Positions 45,554 to 54,258 are shown, counted from the first letter of the stretch. The stretch is DNA of 64,000 nucleotides from Roseivirga sp. UBA6061 (GCA_002427745.1 DIYF01000146.1:87027-151026); one strand, 5' to 3'. Notes: generated by a model not told the origin, from the sequence alone. A program made the numbers and translations.

Positions 45554-46147
45554 TTATCCATTTGTATTAAAGAGTTCTTCTAAATATTCATCAAAGGGTA
45601 ATGCCTCAGCATAAGGTCTGCCCTGGTAAACATTCACCATTACCTTCACATAACTGGGTTTACGGTCAACGGCTACATGCTCCATCAACACATTACCATA
45701 TCGCTGGTCTTCAAATTCCTTACCAGAATGTACCACATCAGGTTTCAAATACCATTTCTCGATGGTCTCTTCATAATCGCCCTTGTCCAGTATTCTGCGG
45801 TCTGCCTGAGCCAGCTTATAACCCAGGGTCAGGGTGCGATCTTTCAGATAATCGAAGAGGTGAAGAAAGGACTGGCTGGTAATGCTGTCATCATAAGAAA
45901 GCGCAAAGCCATTGGAGTAGCGTGTGTTTAAAAGGTGTACTTCCAGCGGAGACACGATGCCCAGCTTCTTCTTGTGATATGCATTGTTCAGGTCATCCAC
46001 CATGCCCACATGCTCCTCTCTGGCTACCCAGTCTGCATACTTTTCGGACTGTGAGGCAGACCTCACCAGGGGCTCGTGAATTACCGGGGCGGCAGGTACT
46101 TCTTTTTTGCCAAATAGTTTAGAAAAAACCTCGTCAAAGAATGTCAT
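45554..46147 (-). CDS. Conserved-looking protein of unknown function (197 aa)
   Basis: I do not recognise this family. There is no signal peptide or membrane segment, so it is probably cytosolic. It starts with a short amphipathic stretch (FFDEVFSKLFGKK) and is otherwise a mixed-charge, folded-looking chain with aromatic-rich segments (FALSYDDSITSQSFLHLFDY, PSYVKVMVNVYQGRPYAE). Codon use looks like its neighbours. It precedes the small secreted protein and Nudix genes with near-zero spacing, which suggests one transcript. Confidence 0.7.
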   Translation of the reverse strand: MTFFDEVFSKLFGKKEVPAAPVIHEPLVRSASQSEKYADWVAREEHVGMVDDLNNAYHKKKLGIVSPLEVHLLNTRYSNGFALSYDDSITSQSFLHLFDYLKDRTLTLGYKLAQADRRILDKGDYEETIEKWYLKPDVVHSGKEFEDQRYGNVLMEHVAVDRKPSYVKVMVNVYQGRPYAEALPFDEYLEELFNTNG

Positions 46148-46210
46148 TTATCAGGGCCTGCAGCCGGATTAATTGAGAATTGGAAGATACTGGATGTTAA
46201 CGTAATAGTA

Positions 46211-48136
46211 CTACCTGGAAGTTCTAATTTTTCCAAAATCGTCATAGTAGAGCACACCATGGTCCAGGAGCTCAGAGACCTTTTGGGTAAAGAGCTTTTT
46301 ATTTTCAGGATCCAGTACATCAACCAGTCCTTCCAGCGTAAGGTTTACCTCCTCATGCAAGAGCGCCTTGATCTGCTTTTCATAATGCTGGTTGAGCGCT
46401 GCATCACCACTGTGCTTTTTCTGGTCTACGCATACATCACAGACTTCACATCGGTCATAAGATACCTCTCCGAAATACTCAAGCAATTGCTGGGTTCTGC
46501 AGCGGTCTTCGTTATGAAGGTAGCTTATCACAGCCTCCATCTTTTCCATGGTAAGTTTTCTCCTGGCGTTAATGGCCGGAAGGTCCAGCACCAGCTGTTC
46601 CGCAGCTTCCCGGGGTCTGAGAAAGAGCAGTTGCGGTTTGTCTTTTCGCGGAAAATACTCCAGCACTCCCCGTTCCGCCAGTTGCTTCAGGCCGGCAACA
46701 CAGTTATTCACCGAGGTACCCAATAGCGCTGCCAGGTTGCCTTCATTGATCGTGATAGGATAATTATAAAGCTCCCCTCCGTACAATCGCAGCAACCCCT
46801 TAATAATCGGATCATAGGGGGCATTGGCAATCTGAAACTCATAGAGTGACTTTTGATTCAGGGCAAAAACTACTTTGGAAGGTGCGAAGAAGGATTCACT
46901 CAGATGAATTATACCCTGATTGCCTAACACCTTAAGGCTGTTAAAAACTTCCAGTGGATGTCGGTCAAATCGTTTGGCAAAGGCCTGAAAGTCAAAATCA
47001 AAACTGTCTGCCGGAAATGACCCGGTCGCTAGCTGAAAGTAGTTCCCCAGCATCTGGTATACCTCCCTGATGAGCTTTTCATCCGGCAGGGAGTTTTTGG
47101 TTTTCTCTCTTAAGTCCAGAATATCTTTCTGGTTGCAGATCATTACCCCAAAAGCCTTTTTCTCATCACGACCTGCCCTGCCTGCTTCCTGATAATAAGA
47201 TTCCAGGTTGGCCGGAATGTCCATATGGATTACAACCCGCACATCCGGTTTGTCTATTCCCATACCAAAGGCATTGGTAGAAACAATGACACGGGTACGG
47301 TTATGAATCCAGTCTTCCTGTTTCTGATTGCGCTCTTCATGTTCCAGTCCGGCATGATAAAAGTCTGCACTGATCCTGTTGCGCTGAAGTACATGAGCCA
47401 GCTCTTTGGTGTGCCTGCGGGTGCTTACGTAAACGACCGCACTCCCTCTGACACGCTGTAAAATCTCCAGCATTTTCCGCTCCTTGTGCTCTTCAAACCG
47501 CACTGAGTAGCTCAGGTTAGCACGTGCAAAGCTCTTTGTAAAAACCTGCTGATTGCTAAACGCCAGCTTGTCCTGGATGTCCTCTCTTACCTTCGGGGTG
47601 GCTGTCGCGGTTAACGCGATCACCGGAGTATCGGGCAGTAAATCCCTCACCCGCGCTATTTCCAGGTAAGCAGGTCGAAAATCATAGCCCCATTGAGAAA
47701 TGCAGTGGGCTTCATCCACGGCAATCAAACAGACTTCTCTCCTTTCACGGACGATTTTGATTCGCTCAATGAAGATATCTGACTTCAGGCGCTCCGGTGA
47801 GAGATAAAGGAACTTGACATCCGCGTGCACACAGTTATCCAGCGTAATATCAATTTCGCGCTTAGACATCCCGGCATGAAGTGCCTCGGCCCTGATGTCC
47901 CTTTTTCTCAGCTGTGCCACCTGGTCTTTGATAAGCGCAATGAGTGGTGAAACAACCAGGCACAATCCATCCATCATCAATGCGGGCACCTGAAAACAGA
48001 CAGACTTTCCGCCACCTGTAGGTAGCAGGGCCAGCACATCACTTCCAGCTACTGTCGCATGAATAATATCTTCCTGCAGGGGCCTGAATTGCTCATACCC
48101 CCAGTAAGACTTCAGTATATCAATCGCCTGCTTCAC
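46211..48136 (-). CDS. recQ: ATP-dependent DNA helicase RecQ
   Basis: Superfamily 2 3'-5' helicase for recombination and fork repair. YWGYEQFRPLQEDII is the Q-motif region with motif 0, TGGGKS (40-45) is Walker A, DEAH (141-144) Walker B, and ALTATAT motif III. GMGIDKPDVRVVIH and QEAGRAGRDE are motifs V and VI. The C-terminal zinc site has cysteines in DRCEVCDVC plus an upstream Cys (RCRTQQLLEYF), followed by winged-helix material. I see no clear HRDC domain in the 641 residues. It follows the enoyl-CoA hydratase gene by 45 bases. Confidence 0.95.
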   Translation of the reverse strand: MKQAIDILKSYWGYEQFRPLQEDIIHATVAGSDVLALLPTGGGKSVCFQVPALMMDGLCLVVSPLIALIKDQVAQLRKRDIRAEALHAGMSKREIDITLDNCVHADVKFLYLSPERLKSDIFIERIKIVRERREVCLIAVDEAHCISQWGYDFRPAYLEIARVRDLLPDTPVIALTATATPKVREDIQDKLAFSNQQVFTKSFARANLSYSVRFEEHKERKMLEILQRVRGSAVVYVSTRRHTKELAHVLQRNRISADFYHAGLEHEERNQKQEDWIHNRTRVIVSTNAFGMGIDKPDVRVVIHMDIPANLESYYQEAGRAGRDEKKAFGVMICNQKDILDLREKTKNSLPDEKLIREVYQMLGNYFQLATGSFPADSFDFDFQAFAKRFDRHPLEVFNSLKVLGNQGIIHLSESFFAPSKVVFALNQKSLYEFQIANAPYDPIIKGLLRLYGGELYNYPITINEGNLAALLGTSVNNCVAGLKQLAERGVLEYFPRKDKPQLLFLRPREAAEQLVLDLPAINARRKLTMEKMEAVISYLHNEDRCRTQQLLEYFGEVSYDRCEVCDVCVDQKKHSGDAALNQHYEKQIKALLHEEVNLTLEGLVDVLDPENKKLFTQKVSELLDHGVLYYDDFGKIRTSR

Positions 48137-48181
48137 CAGAAGCGAATTTAAGAAATATGATGAGAGAGATTTGTGATCAGA

Positions 48182-48955
48182 TTACCACTGAGGTTTTTCC
48201 TTGTTTAAAAAAGAAGCGATTCCTTTCTGACAGTCTTCAGTACCCCGGGCACGGGCATTTTGTTCCGCTGCATAGCGAAGTCCATCTTCCACATTCATGG
48301 ATTGTACCTCTGCAATCATCGCTTTTGTAAGGCTCATAGACTGACCGGAATTCTTTGTGACCAGTCTTTGAGCAAAAGCGGCTACTTTATCGTCCAGTTC
48401 ATCAGCAGATACCACCCAATTGATAAGCCCCATGTCCTGAGCCTCACCGGCATCGATCAGGTCTCCGGACAACAGAAGTTGTTTGGCCTTACCCTCTCCC
48501 AGTTTTCGCAGGAGAAAGACTTTGACAATGGCCGGAATAAAACCGATTCTCACCTCGGTATAACCGAACTTCGCCTCAGGTACGGTAAAAGAAAAATCAC
48601 ATACAGTCGCCAGCCCACAGCCACCGGCAATCGCATGCCCCTGAATGCGGGCAATCACCACATGTTTATGCTCATATATCATCTTGAACAGTTCCATCAG
48701 GTGTGAGGAGTCTGCAAGATTTTCTTCATAGGTATTGCTCTGAAGCTGCTGCAGGTAGGCCAGATCAGCTCCGGCACAAAAAGCGTCTCCTTCTGCCGCT
48801 AAAACAATCACCTTTACATTTTCATCCTCAGAAGCCTGGCCAAAGGCGGTTTTCAACTCTGTTACCATTTCTCCGGAAAGTGCATTGCGCTTATCGGGCC
48901 TGTCAAGCGTAATCGTGGCCACACGATTGTTCACTTCGTATCTCACAAAATCCAT
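48182..48955 (-). CDS. Enoyl-CoA hydratase/isomerase family protein
   Basis: Crotonase-fold enzyme acting on enoyl-CoA thioesters. The N-terminal VATITLDRPDKRNALSG, CoA-binding AFCAGADLAYLQQL and oxyanion-hole segment GHAIAGGCGLATVCDF are standard. In the catalytic region KFGYTEVRIGFIPAIV the first Glu position is present. ATG 48955 is preceded by a purine-rich GAGAGAA; TTG at 48964 is the longer option. At 257 residues the length is normal. Substrate unknown; it may belong to beta-oxidation or leucine degradation (methylglutaconyl-CoA type). Confidence 0.9.
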   Translation of the reverse strand: MDFVRYEVNNRVATITLDRPDKRNALSGEMVTELKTAFGQASEDENVKVIVLAAEGDAFCAGADLAYLQQLQSNTYEENLADSSHLMELFKMIYEHKHVVIARIQGHAIAGGCGLATVCDFSFTVPEAKFGYTEVRIGFIPAIVKVFLLRKLGEGKAKQLLLSGDLIDAGEAQDMGLINWVVSADELDDKVAAFAQRLVTKNSGQSMSLTKAMIAEVQSMNVEDGLRYAAEQNARARGTEDCQKGIASFLNKEKPQW

Positions 48956-48981
48956 TTCTCTCAATTAGTTTTCTACTGGCT

Positions 48982-49015
48982 CAAAAATAACGAAGCTCAG
49001 ACTGCTTTTGTCAAA
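48982..49015 (-). promoter_or_regulatory. Promoter of the enoyl-CoA hydratase-recQ genes
   Basis: Leftward TATTTTTG (48982-48989) is an exact TAnnTTTG match, with TTTG at 49012-49015, 22 bases upstream, close to the usual 19-21 spacing. The start codon lies 26 bases downstream of the -7 element. Confidence 0.5.
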
Positions 49016-49039
49016 AATGGTACGAAAGGAAAAGAAAGG

Positions 49040-51127
49040 TCATTCGGTCCATTGCTTCTCAAAATACCCATGTCGGCTGATGGAATGAGCCGACAGGTCA
49101 AGCTTTGCCGCCTGTTTGATAAGTTTTTCAGCGATATAGGGCTTGTTAGAAGTATCGATAAGTAGAGATTCAAATACGAGCTTGTCTGTCACCTGTTCCA
49201 GATCCTTTACCGCATTATGGCTTATCACCAGGTGGTCTATGGTAAGTGCCTCAGATTTAAGAACCACCGATGGCAAGGGTTTTTGAAGAAACAGGAAAGT
49301 TTCTCCCTTAAAGCACACCACCTTATTGCCCATGAAATCCCGACTCACCAGGGGAAGCTGATCGTCTTCAGGCCTCAGGTTGGAACCGGCCAGGAGTCTC
49401 CCCGGCTCAAAATGAAAGCGCCTTTTGCTCTGGTCCGCTTTGAAAACGGAGTCTGCCAACAGCCGGCTGTTTGTTCCATACCGGAAGTCGGCCACCGCGT
49501 TGTTGGAAACATCCAATAGCCTGAAAGTACCTGAGTCGACATACTTTTCTCTGAAACCAATCTGGCTGACTGCAAAAATGCAAACCACCATAAACGAGAT
49601 CATGAGGTAGCTGAAGCGTCTTTTATAAAAAAGCAGAATGATGAAGATAAAGACAGCATAAACCAGCCAGGTTTCCCCTGTTGTGATGCGAATTCCCTCC
49701 AGTGTGCTTCCGGGTAAATCACGAACAAAAAACACAAGCGTATTCACTACCTGAACGAACAATTCAATCAGCCAGCCCAGCCCCTCACCGACAAGTGGAA
49801 CCGAAGAAGACAGGAGCATTAACAGGCCCATTATCAACATCACAAAGGCGGCAGGAATAATGAATAGATTGGAAATCAGAAAGTAAGTGGGAAACTGATG
49901 AAAGTACAGCATGCTTAAAGGAGCGGTAGCTATTTGCGCTGCGAGCGATACACAGGTAATTGCCCATACCTTGTCCAGCAGGTAATTGTTAATGGTGATC
50001 AGTTGATACAGCTTTGGCTGCAAATAGACAATACCAAACACAGCCAGATAGGACAACTGGAACCCTACACTCATCAGCAGGTAGGGGTTATACCAGAGCA
50101 GAACAAAGGCAGATGCTGCCAGGGTATTGTAAATATTACTGTTGCGGTTCATGGCCTTCGCCAAAGCAATAAAGCTGAACATGGTCACCGCCCGAAGCAC
50201 AGAGGGTGAAAGCCCCGTGAGAAAGGCATAACACCAGAGTACCAGAATACTGATGACGGCAATCCACCAGCGCCCTTTCTGCTGATCTACCCTTAGCTTT
50301 TTAAAAACGAGCAGAACTATCGCATAGATAATGCCGACATGCAGACCCGAAACTGCCAGCACGTGCATGGCTCCGGATGCTGAAAACGCTCCCTGAAGGT
50401 CATTATCCAGCTCATTTTTGATACCCAACACGATCGCCAGCATGACACTTCTCACCTCACGGTTATCAATATGAGCTATCAACCTCTCTTTACAATAGTT
50501 TCTCAACTGTACAGACCGGGCCTTGACAGGGTTGGGAGTACTTCCTCCCAGCCTTACAAAGTCATCACCCACAAACTGCTGATGAAAAATATTGTTATAA
50601 ACGAGATAATTGGCAAAGTCAAATTCCCCCGGGTTTGAAGGTGCTGAGGTTGGCTGCGGAGTGCCCTTGACCAACAGTCTGTCACCATACTTCAACTCTC
50701 TTCCCTGCTCCTTGGCAACATAGAGGTTTATCCGTCCCACAGCCTCCTGCCAGATGCTATCCACCAGGGCTCTATGTACATCAAACCGCACATTCACAGA
50801 CCTGGCCTTTTCAACCGGTTCTTCTACTATAGTGCCCTGATAGGCCATGACCGCGCCCGATTGCCACATTAGATGCGCAGATTCAGTATCCAGCCTGTGA
50901 TCCTGCAACCTTAAAAATCCAAAAGAAAACAGTATAACCAGTGCCAGCACCGACATTACAGGACTAAACCGTAAACTGTCAACCTTCCATAAAATCAAGT
51001 AGATTATAAAGAGGCCAAGGGGGAAAAATTCGCTCACCTTCATATAGCTGCTCAGATAATGATAACACACTATCCCCAGCATAAAAGGGAAAGTTAAGCG
51101 CAGGAAGGGTGATTTATTAAAATACAC
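49040..51127 (-). CDS. comEC: ComEC/Rec2 DNA-uptake channel with degenerate C-terminal domain
   Basis: A 695-residue polytopic membrane protein of natural transformation, carrying single-stranded DNA across the inner membrane. The N-terminal DUF4131-type OB region runs from about residue 25 to 210. The Competence domain starts around VRSVMLAIVLGIKNEL, with AFSASGAMHVLAVSGLHVGIIY and LTGLSPSVLRAVTMF as its signature segments. The C-terminal part starts like the metallo-beta-lactamase domain (RLLDVSNNAVADFRYG) but is short and lacks the HxHxDH metal motif, so the nuclease-like domain seems degenerate, as in other Bacteroidota. The start is GTG. Confidence 0.9.
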   Translation of the reverse strand: MYFNKSPFLRLTFPFMLGIVCYHYLSSYMKVSEFFPLGLFIIYLILWKVDSLRFSPVMSVLALVILFSFGFLRLQDHRLDTESAHLMWQSGAVMAYQGTIVEEPVEKARSVNVRFDVHRALVDSIWQEAVGRINLYVAKEQGRELKYGDRLLVKGTPQPTSAPSNPGEFDFANYLVYNNIFHQQFVGDDFVRLGGSTPNPVKARSVQLRNYCKERLIAHIDNREVRSVMLAIVLGIKNELDNDLQGAFSASGAMHVLAVSGLHVGIIYAIVLLVFKKLRVDQQKGRWWIAVISILVLWCYAFLTGLSPSVLRAVTMFSFIALAKAMNRNSNIYNTLAASAFVLLWYNPYLLMSVGFQLSYLAVFGIVYLQPKLYQLITINNYLLDKVWAITCVSLAAQIATAPLSMLYFHQFPTYFLISNLFIIPAAFVMLIMGLLMLLSSSVPLVGEGLGWLIELFVQVVNTLVFFVRDLPGSTLEGIRITTGETWLVYAVFIFIILLFYKRRFSYLMISFMVVCIFAVSQIGFREKYVDSGTFRLLDVSNNAVADFRYGTNSRLLADSVFKADQSKRRFHFEPGRLLAGSNLRPEDDQLPLVSRDFMGNKVVCFKGETFLFLQKPLPSVVLKSEALTIDHLVISHNAVKDLEQVTDKLVFESLLIDTSNKPYIAEKLIKQAAKLDLSAHSISRHGYFEKQWTE

Positions 51128-51291
51128 TATACATCAATCAGAATATATAGATTATTATATTTTTAGATAAATCAAAAATTAAAACAATACTGAAAATTGA
51201 CTAAAATACAGCGATGACATATGAACGACAAAAACCTCACTTCTCACACCGTAAGAGGGTACCTTATTGAAGGAAGGTTTTCGCAAGAGGC

Positions 51292-51729
51292 TCAGACGAA
51301 TTGCTTTCGCATCTCGAAATGTTCCAAATTGGCCTCCAGAAATTTCTCGCCTACCTTATAAAAACCATAGCTGCTATACAGGGGCATTACTTCAAGTTGT
51401 GCATGCAGATATATTAACAGTCCGGGCTGTTTCTGATTAGCCTCTATATGTCCCAGACTGCTTTGAACAAGTCTCTTGCCTACTCCCTTGCCCCGAAAGA
51501 CCGGAGACACGGCAAAGCGCTCCATTCGAATGCCCTTTTCTGTTTTGCGGTAACGGCAACTCCCTGCCGGTTTTTCATCAAAAAAGGCTATAAAGTGTAC
51601 TGACTCCTGATCAAATCTGTCAAAAGTATCTTCTAACTCAACACCCAGATCTTCGGTAAATACCTTTTCCCGAATGGCGAAAGCCTGGTCTAACTCGTCC
51701 TGGCTTCCCACTAGTTTAACCCGTATCAC
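51292..51729 (-). CDS. GNAT family N-acetyltransferase
   Basis: A 145-residue acetyl-CoA-dependent acyltransferase of the ElaA/YjcF-like type. VKLVGSQDELDQAFAIREKVF is the usual opening, MERFAVSPVFRGKGVGKRLV contains the acetyl-CoA pyrophosphate loop RGKGVG, and LHAQLEVMPLYSSYGFYKVGEKF is the characteristic C-terminal half. The substrate is unknown. Its start overlaps the phoH stop by four bases, so the two are co-translated, with no obvious functional link. Confidence 0.88.
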   Translation of the reverse strand: MIRVKLVGSQDELDQAFAIREKVFTEDLGVELEDTFDRFDQESVHFIAFFDEKPAGSCRYRKTEKGIRMERFAVSPVFRGKGVGKRLVQSSLGHIEANQKQPGLLIYLHAQLEVMPLYSSYGFYKVGEKFLEANLEHFEMRKQFV

Positions 51730-52673
51730 TCTTTAGGTTGTTCTTTGTCGTATGCTGAAATAATCTTTTTAACCAATCGATGCCTCAGCACATCCTTACC
51801 ATCCAGCTCTACGACCCCTATACCCGCCACACCGCGCAGGATATTAATCGACTGTGCCAGCCCTGACTTCTGATGATGAGGCAAATCAATCTGTGACCTG
51901 TCGCCCGTAACGATCACCTTCGAGTTTGGTCCCATACGGGTCAGAAACATCTTCATTTGCATGGGAGTGGTGTTCTGTGCTTCATCGAGCAGAATAAAGG
52001 CATTGTGCAGGGTTCGTCCCCTCATATAGGCCAGGGGTGCTATCTCAATCACCCGATTCTCCTGATAGTACTTGAGTTTCTCTGAAGGAATCATTTCATC
52101 CAGGGCGTCATAGATAGGCCTGAGGTACGGATCAATCTTTTCCTTTAAATCTCCCGGTAGAAAGCCCAGGTTCTCTCCTGCCTCCACAGCCGGGCGCGTG
52201 ATGATGATTTTCTTTACCTCTTTGTTTTTGAGGGCCTTTACCGCCATAGCCACGGAAATGTAGGTCTTACCCGTACCGGCCGGACCAATGGCAAAAACCA
52301 GGTCCTTCTCTTTCACCTCTTTGACAAGCTGCTTCTGATTAGCAGTCTTGGGTTTGATCACTGCTCCCCGTGTGCCATATACCAATACCTCATCATCCAG
52401 TGCCGACTGGCTCAGGTCCGATTCCTGTTTGATATAGGCCTGCACATTGTCATGAGTCACCTTACCATATTTATGGTAGTGCTGCACCAGAGAGTTGAGT
52501 ATATCATTGATCTGAAGGATCTCTGAAGCATTGCCCTGGATCAGGATTTCATTGCCTCTTGATACAATCTTACTCTTTGGAAAGGCAGAGGCCATTTCCT
52601 TGATGTTTTCATTGCCCACGCCAAGGAAATCTACCATGGCGATGTTTTCTAATGTGATTAACTTTTCTACCAA
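51726..52673 (-). CDS. phoH: PhoH-like ATPase
   Basis: Predicted RNA-associated ATPase/helicase (PhoH/YbeZ), often working with the endonuclease YbeY in rRNA processing. A KH-like N-terminal region is followed by the P-loop GPAGTGKT (130-137), the AGENLGFLPGDLKEKIDPYL segment, and Walker B FILLDEAQNTTPMQMKMFLT. VTGDRSQIDLP is the sensor region. At 315 residues it is a normal length. It is followed by the overlapping GNAT gene. Confidence 0.95.
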   Translation of the reverse strand: MVEKLITLENIAMVDFLGVGNENIKEMASAFPKSKIVSRGNEILIQGNASEILQINDILNSLVQHYHKYGKVTHDNVQAYIKQESDLSQSALDDEVLVYGTRGAVIKPKTANQKQLVKEVKEKDLVFAIGPAGTGKTYISVAMAVKALKNKEVKKIIITRPAVEAGENLGFLPGDLKEKIDPYLRPIYDALDEMIPSEKLKYYQENRVIEIAPLAYMRGRTLHNAFILLDEAQNTTPMQMKMFLTRMGPNSKVIVTGDRSQIDLPHHQKSGLAQSINILRGVAGIGVVELDGKDVLRHRLVKKIISAYDKEQPKE

Positions 52674-52726
52674 ATGTTCTTATGCTCAATTAATGAATCT
52701 GTAACACTCTCTGGCCAGGATTAACC

Positions 52727-52828
52727 TTAGCATTGCTTCAACAATTTCTTCACAAAAAACGGAAATACCATACCAGTCAGCAGCCTGACAAGCCTCTTGA
52801 TGAAGAATTGAAAGAAAGATAGCCTCAT
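52727..52828 (-). CDS. Possible 33-residue cationic hydrophobic peptide
   Basis: From the ATG at 52828 the frame encodes MRLSFFQFFIKRLVRLLTG and then MVFPFFVKKLLKQC before TAA. It has about seven basic and no acidic residues in an otherwise aromatic and aliphatic chain, the composition of a membrane-active or membrane-anchored peptide. It lies 53 bases upstream of phoH on the same strand. There is no homologue I recognise, so it may be chance. Confidence 0.3.
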   Translation of the reverse strand: MRLSFFQFFIKRLVRLLTGMVFPFFVKKLLKQC

Positions 52829-52913
52829 CTTATGGTTAATTTGATATACAGCCTCAAAAATTCTGATAATTTTGTCTTCATTAAATTTCGCTTAACAAAC
52901 CCATCGGTGCTTC

Positions 52914-53678
52914 ATGCCCCTAGTCACTTTTACATCTGATTTTGGCACCAGCGACCATTATGTGGCATCAGTAAAAGCGACTCTTCTTTCCACCGATCCT
53001 GGCCTGCAAATAATCGATGTCAGTCATGACATTGAGCCTTTTAATATTGCTCATATGGCTTATGTGGTCCGGTCCGTTTATCAGCAATTTCCGCAAGGCA
53101 CAATCCACCTGATCGGGGCCAATGGTAATAACCCGAACCTGGACACCATCCTGCTCTCAGAAATTAACGGCCACTTCTTTGTAGCTCCGGATAACGGTAT
53201 CATCAGCCTGATATCTGAACAAAACAGGCCTGTTGTATTTGCTATCTCCAGTGAGAAAATAACAAATTTCAATACGCTCGGGGCTGCCAAAATAGCCTGC
53301 TTCCTGGCTAAGGGAGACAAGCCCGAAGATCTGGGCACGCACACGGAGCGCTATGTACAACTGATGCTACGGCAGGTAAAAGCCACCAGAAAAGAGATTG
53401 CGGGCCATATTATCAGAGTAGACCACTACGGCAACCTGATTACCAATATCAAAAAACTCGATTTCGATATCCTGAGCAAAAACAGACGCTATAGCCTTAT
53501 CTTCGGGAGAGAAAGTGTCTCCCGAATTCACCAGAGCATGACCGATGTAGAGCCGGGAGAAGCCTTCTTTGTTTTCAATGAGGAAGACCTGTTGATCATT
53601 GGTATCAATCAGGGGCACGCTTCGCAGCTCCTTGGACTCAATTTTGACAGCCCCGTTAATATTCAGTTTGAAGACTGA
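52914..53678 (+). CDS. SAM hydrolase/SAM-dependent halogenase family protein (DUF62)
   Basis: Member of the duf-62 family, which either halogenates SAM (fluorinase, chlorinase) or hydrolyses it to adenosine and methionine. The N-terminal VTFTSDFGTSDHYVASVKA, IIDVSHDIEPFNI, and FVAPDNGIISLI plus DHYGNLITNI segments are conserved. The common housekeeping version is the SAM hydroxide adenosyltransferase; the Asp/Arg/His active set is consistent with DHYGNLITN and the N-terminal Asp residues. At 254 residues the length is normal. It is followed 44 bases later by the ABM-fold gene. Confidence 0.9.
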   Translation: MPLVTFTSDFGTSDHYVASVKATLLSTDPGLQIIDVSHDIEPFNIAHMAYVVRSVYQQFPQGTIHLIGANGNNPNLDTILLSEINGHFFVAPDNGIISLISEQNRPVVFAISSEKITNFNTLGAAKIACFLAKGDKPEDLGTHTERYVQLMLRQVKATRKEIAGHIIRVDHYGNLITNIKKLDFDILSKNRRYSLIFGRESVSRIHQSMTDVEPGEAFFVFNEEDLLIIGINQGHASQLLGLNFDSPVNIQFED

Positions 53679-53722
53679 TACCTTACCAGTAAAATCCTCA
53701 ACGCATTAATAATAAACAGCCT

Positions 53723-54016
53723 ATGTTGATCCGTACCGTAAGAATGACTTTCAAGCCGGAAGAAGTGGATAACTTCCTTGAAGTATTTGAGGCCTCCAAG
53801 CATAAAATCCGTGGTTTTGAAGGCTGTAGCCACCTGGAACTGCTTAAAGACTATAACGATCCCTGTGTATTTTCCACCTATAGTTTTTGGGAAGATGAAG
53901 AGGCGCTGAATCGTTACCGATACTCCGACTTATTCAAGGAAGTCTGGGCTCAGACAAAGCCGCGATTCAGCGAAAAACCCATCGCTTTTTCCTCCAAAAA
54001 ATATATCGAGGTTTAG
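53723..54016 (+). CDS. Antibiotic biosynthesis monooxygenase (ABM)-fold protein
   Basis: A 97-residue dimeric ferredoxin-like protein of the ABM/YgiN type. MLIRTVRMTFKPEEVDNFLEVFEA opens the fold, and GFEGCSHLELLKDYNDPCVF with YSFWEDEEALNRYRYSDLF are the characteristic central and C-terminal segments. Family members are small monooxygenases, heme-degrading enzymes or simple scavengers; nothing here assigns one. It ends 114 bases before tRNA-Leu and probably shares a transcript with the SAM hydrolase gene. Confidence 0.85.
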   Translation: MLIRTVRMTFKPEEVDNFLEVFEASKHKIRGFEGCSHLELLKDYNDPCVFSTYSFWEDEEALNRYRYSDLFKEVWAQTKPRFSEKPIAFSSKKYIEV

Positions 54017-54028
54017 CTTCTGAGGCTA

Positions 54029-54059
54029 TTGTAAAATCAAAAATCTTTATTCATTTTTG
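54029..54059 (+). promoter_or_regulatory. Probable promoter of tRNA-Leu
   Basis: TTG (54029-54031), 20 bases, then CATTTTTG (54052-54059): the -33/-7 spacing is ideal and the -7 element differs from TAnnTTTG only at its first base. Transcription would start about 60 bases before the tRNA and run through the partial tRNA copy and hairpin in the leader. Confidence 0.5.
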
Positions 54060-54078
54060 CATCCCAATTCAGAAAACC

Positions 54079-54092
54079 TGCCCAGGTGGCGG
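54079..54092 (+). repeat. Duplicated 5' end of tRNA-Leu
   Basis: TGCCCAGGTGGCGG here is identical to 54130-54143, the first 13 bases of tRNA-Leu with the base before it. The rest of a tRNA is missing. It looks like the remnant of a second tRNA copy or of an insertion event. Confidence 0.7.
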
Positions 54093-54110
54093 TCCCGATC
54101 ACTATCGGGA
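54093..54110. repeat. Short perfect hairpin after the tRNA 5' fragment
   Basis: TCCCGAT and ATCGGGA pair perfectly around the loop CACT, directly after the duplicated tRNA end. It lacks a T-run, so it is not a standard terminator; it could protect or process the tRNA leader, or be a mobile repeat. Confidence 0.55.
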
Positions 54111-54130
54111 GATAGCCGCAGGGAAGAATT

Positions 54131-54212
54131 GCCCAGGTGGCGGAATTGGTAGACGCGTTGGTCTCAAACACCAATGCCTTCGGGCGTGCCGGTTCGACTC
54201 CGGCCCTGGGTA
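54131..54212 (+). tRNA. tRNA-Leu (anticodon CAA)
   Basis: A class II tRNA of 82 bases to the discriminator A. The acceptor arms GCCCAGG and CCTGGGT pair with one G-U. The D-arm is GGCGGAATTGGTAGACGC. The anticodon stem is TTGGT/ACCAA with loop CTCAAAC, giving CAA (reads UUG). A long variable arm (TGCC TTC GGGC) and the T-arm GCCGG-TTCGACT-CCGGC complete it. CCA is not encoded. Its 5' end is duplicated upstream and its 3' end downstream. Confidence 0.96.
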
Positions 54213-54213
54213 C

Positions 54214-54258
54214 ATCAAATAAAAAAGGCTCCTCACAAGGGAGTCTTTTTTATTTGAT
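54214..54258 (+). terminator. Terminator of tRNA-Leu
   Basis: A 19-bp stem (54214-54232 with 54240-54258; one G-U) with core GGCTCC/GGAGTC and a run of six T on the right arm. On the minus strand a matching T-run means it can also stop leftward transcription from the HEPN-type gene. Confidence 0.88.

Noticed and set aside
51221..51358. 45-codon plus-strand frame starting in the comEC-GNAT gap
   Set aside because: More than a third overlaps the GNAT gene antisense, and composition is unremarkable.
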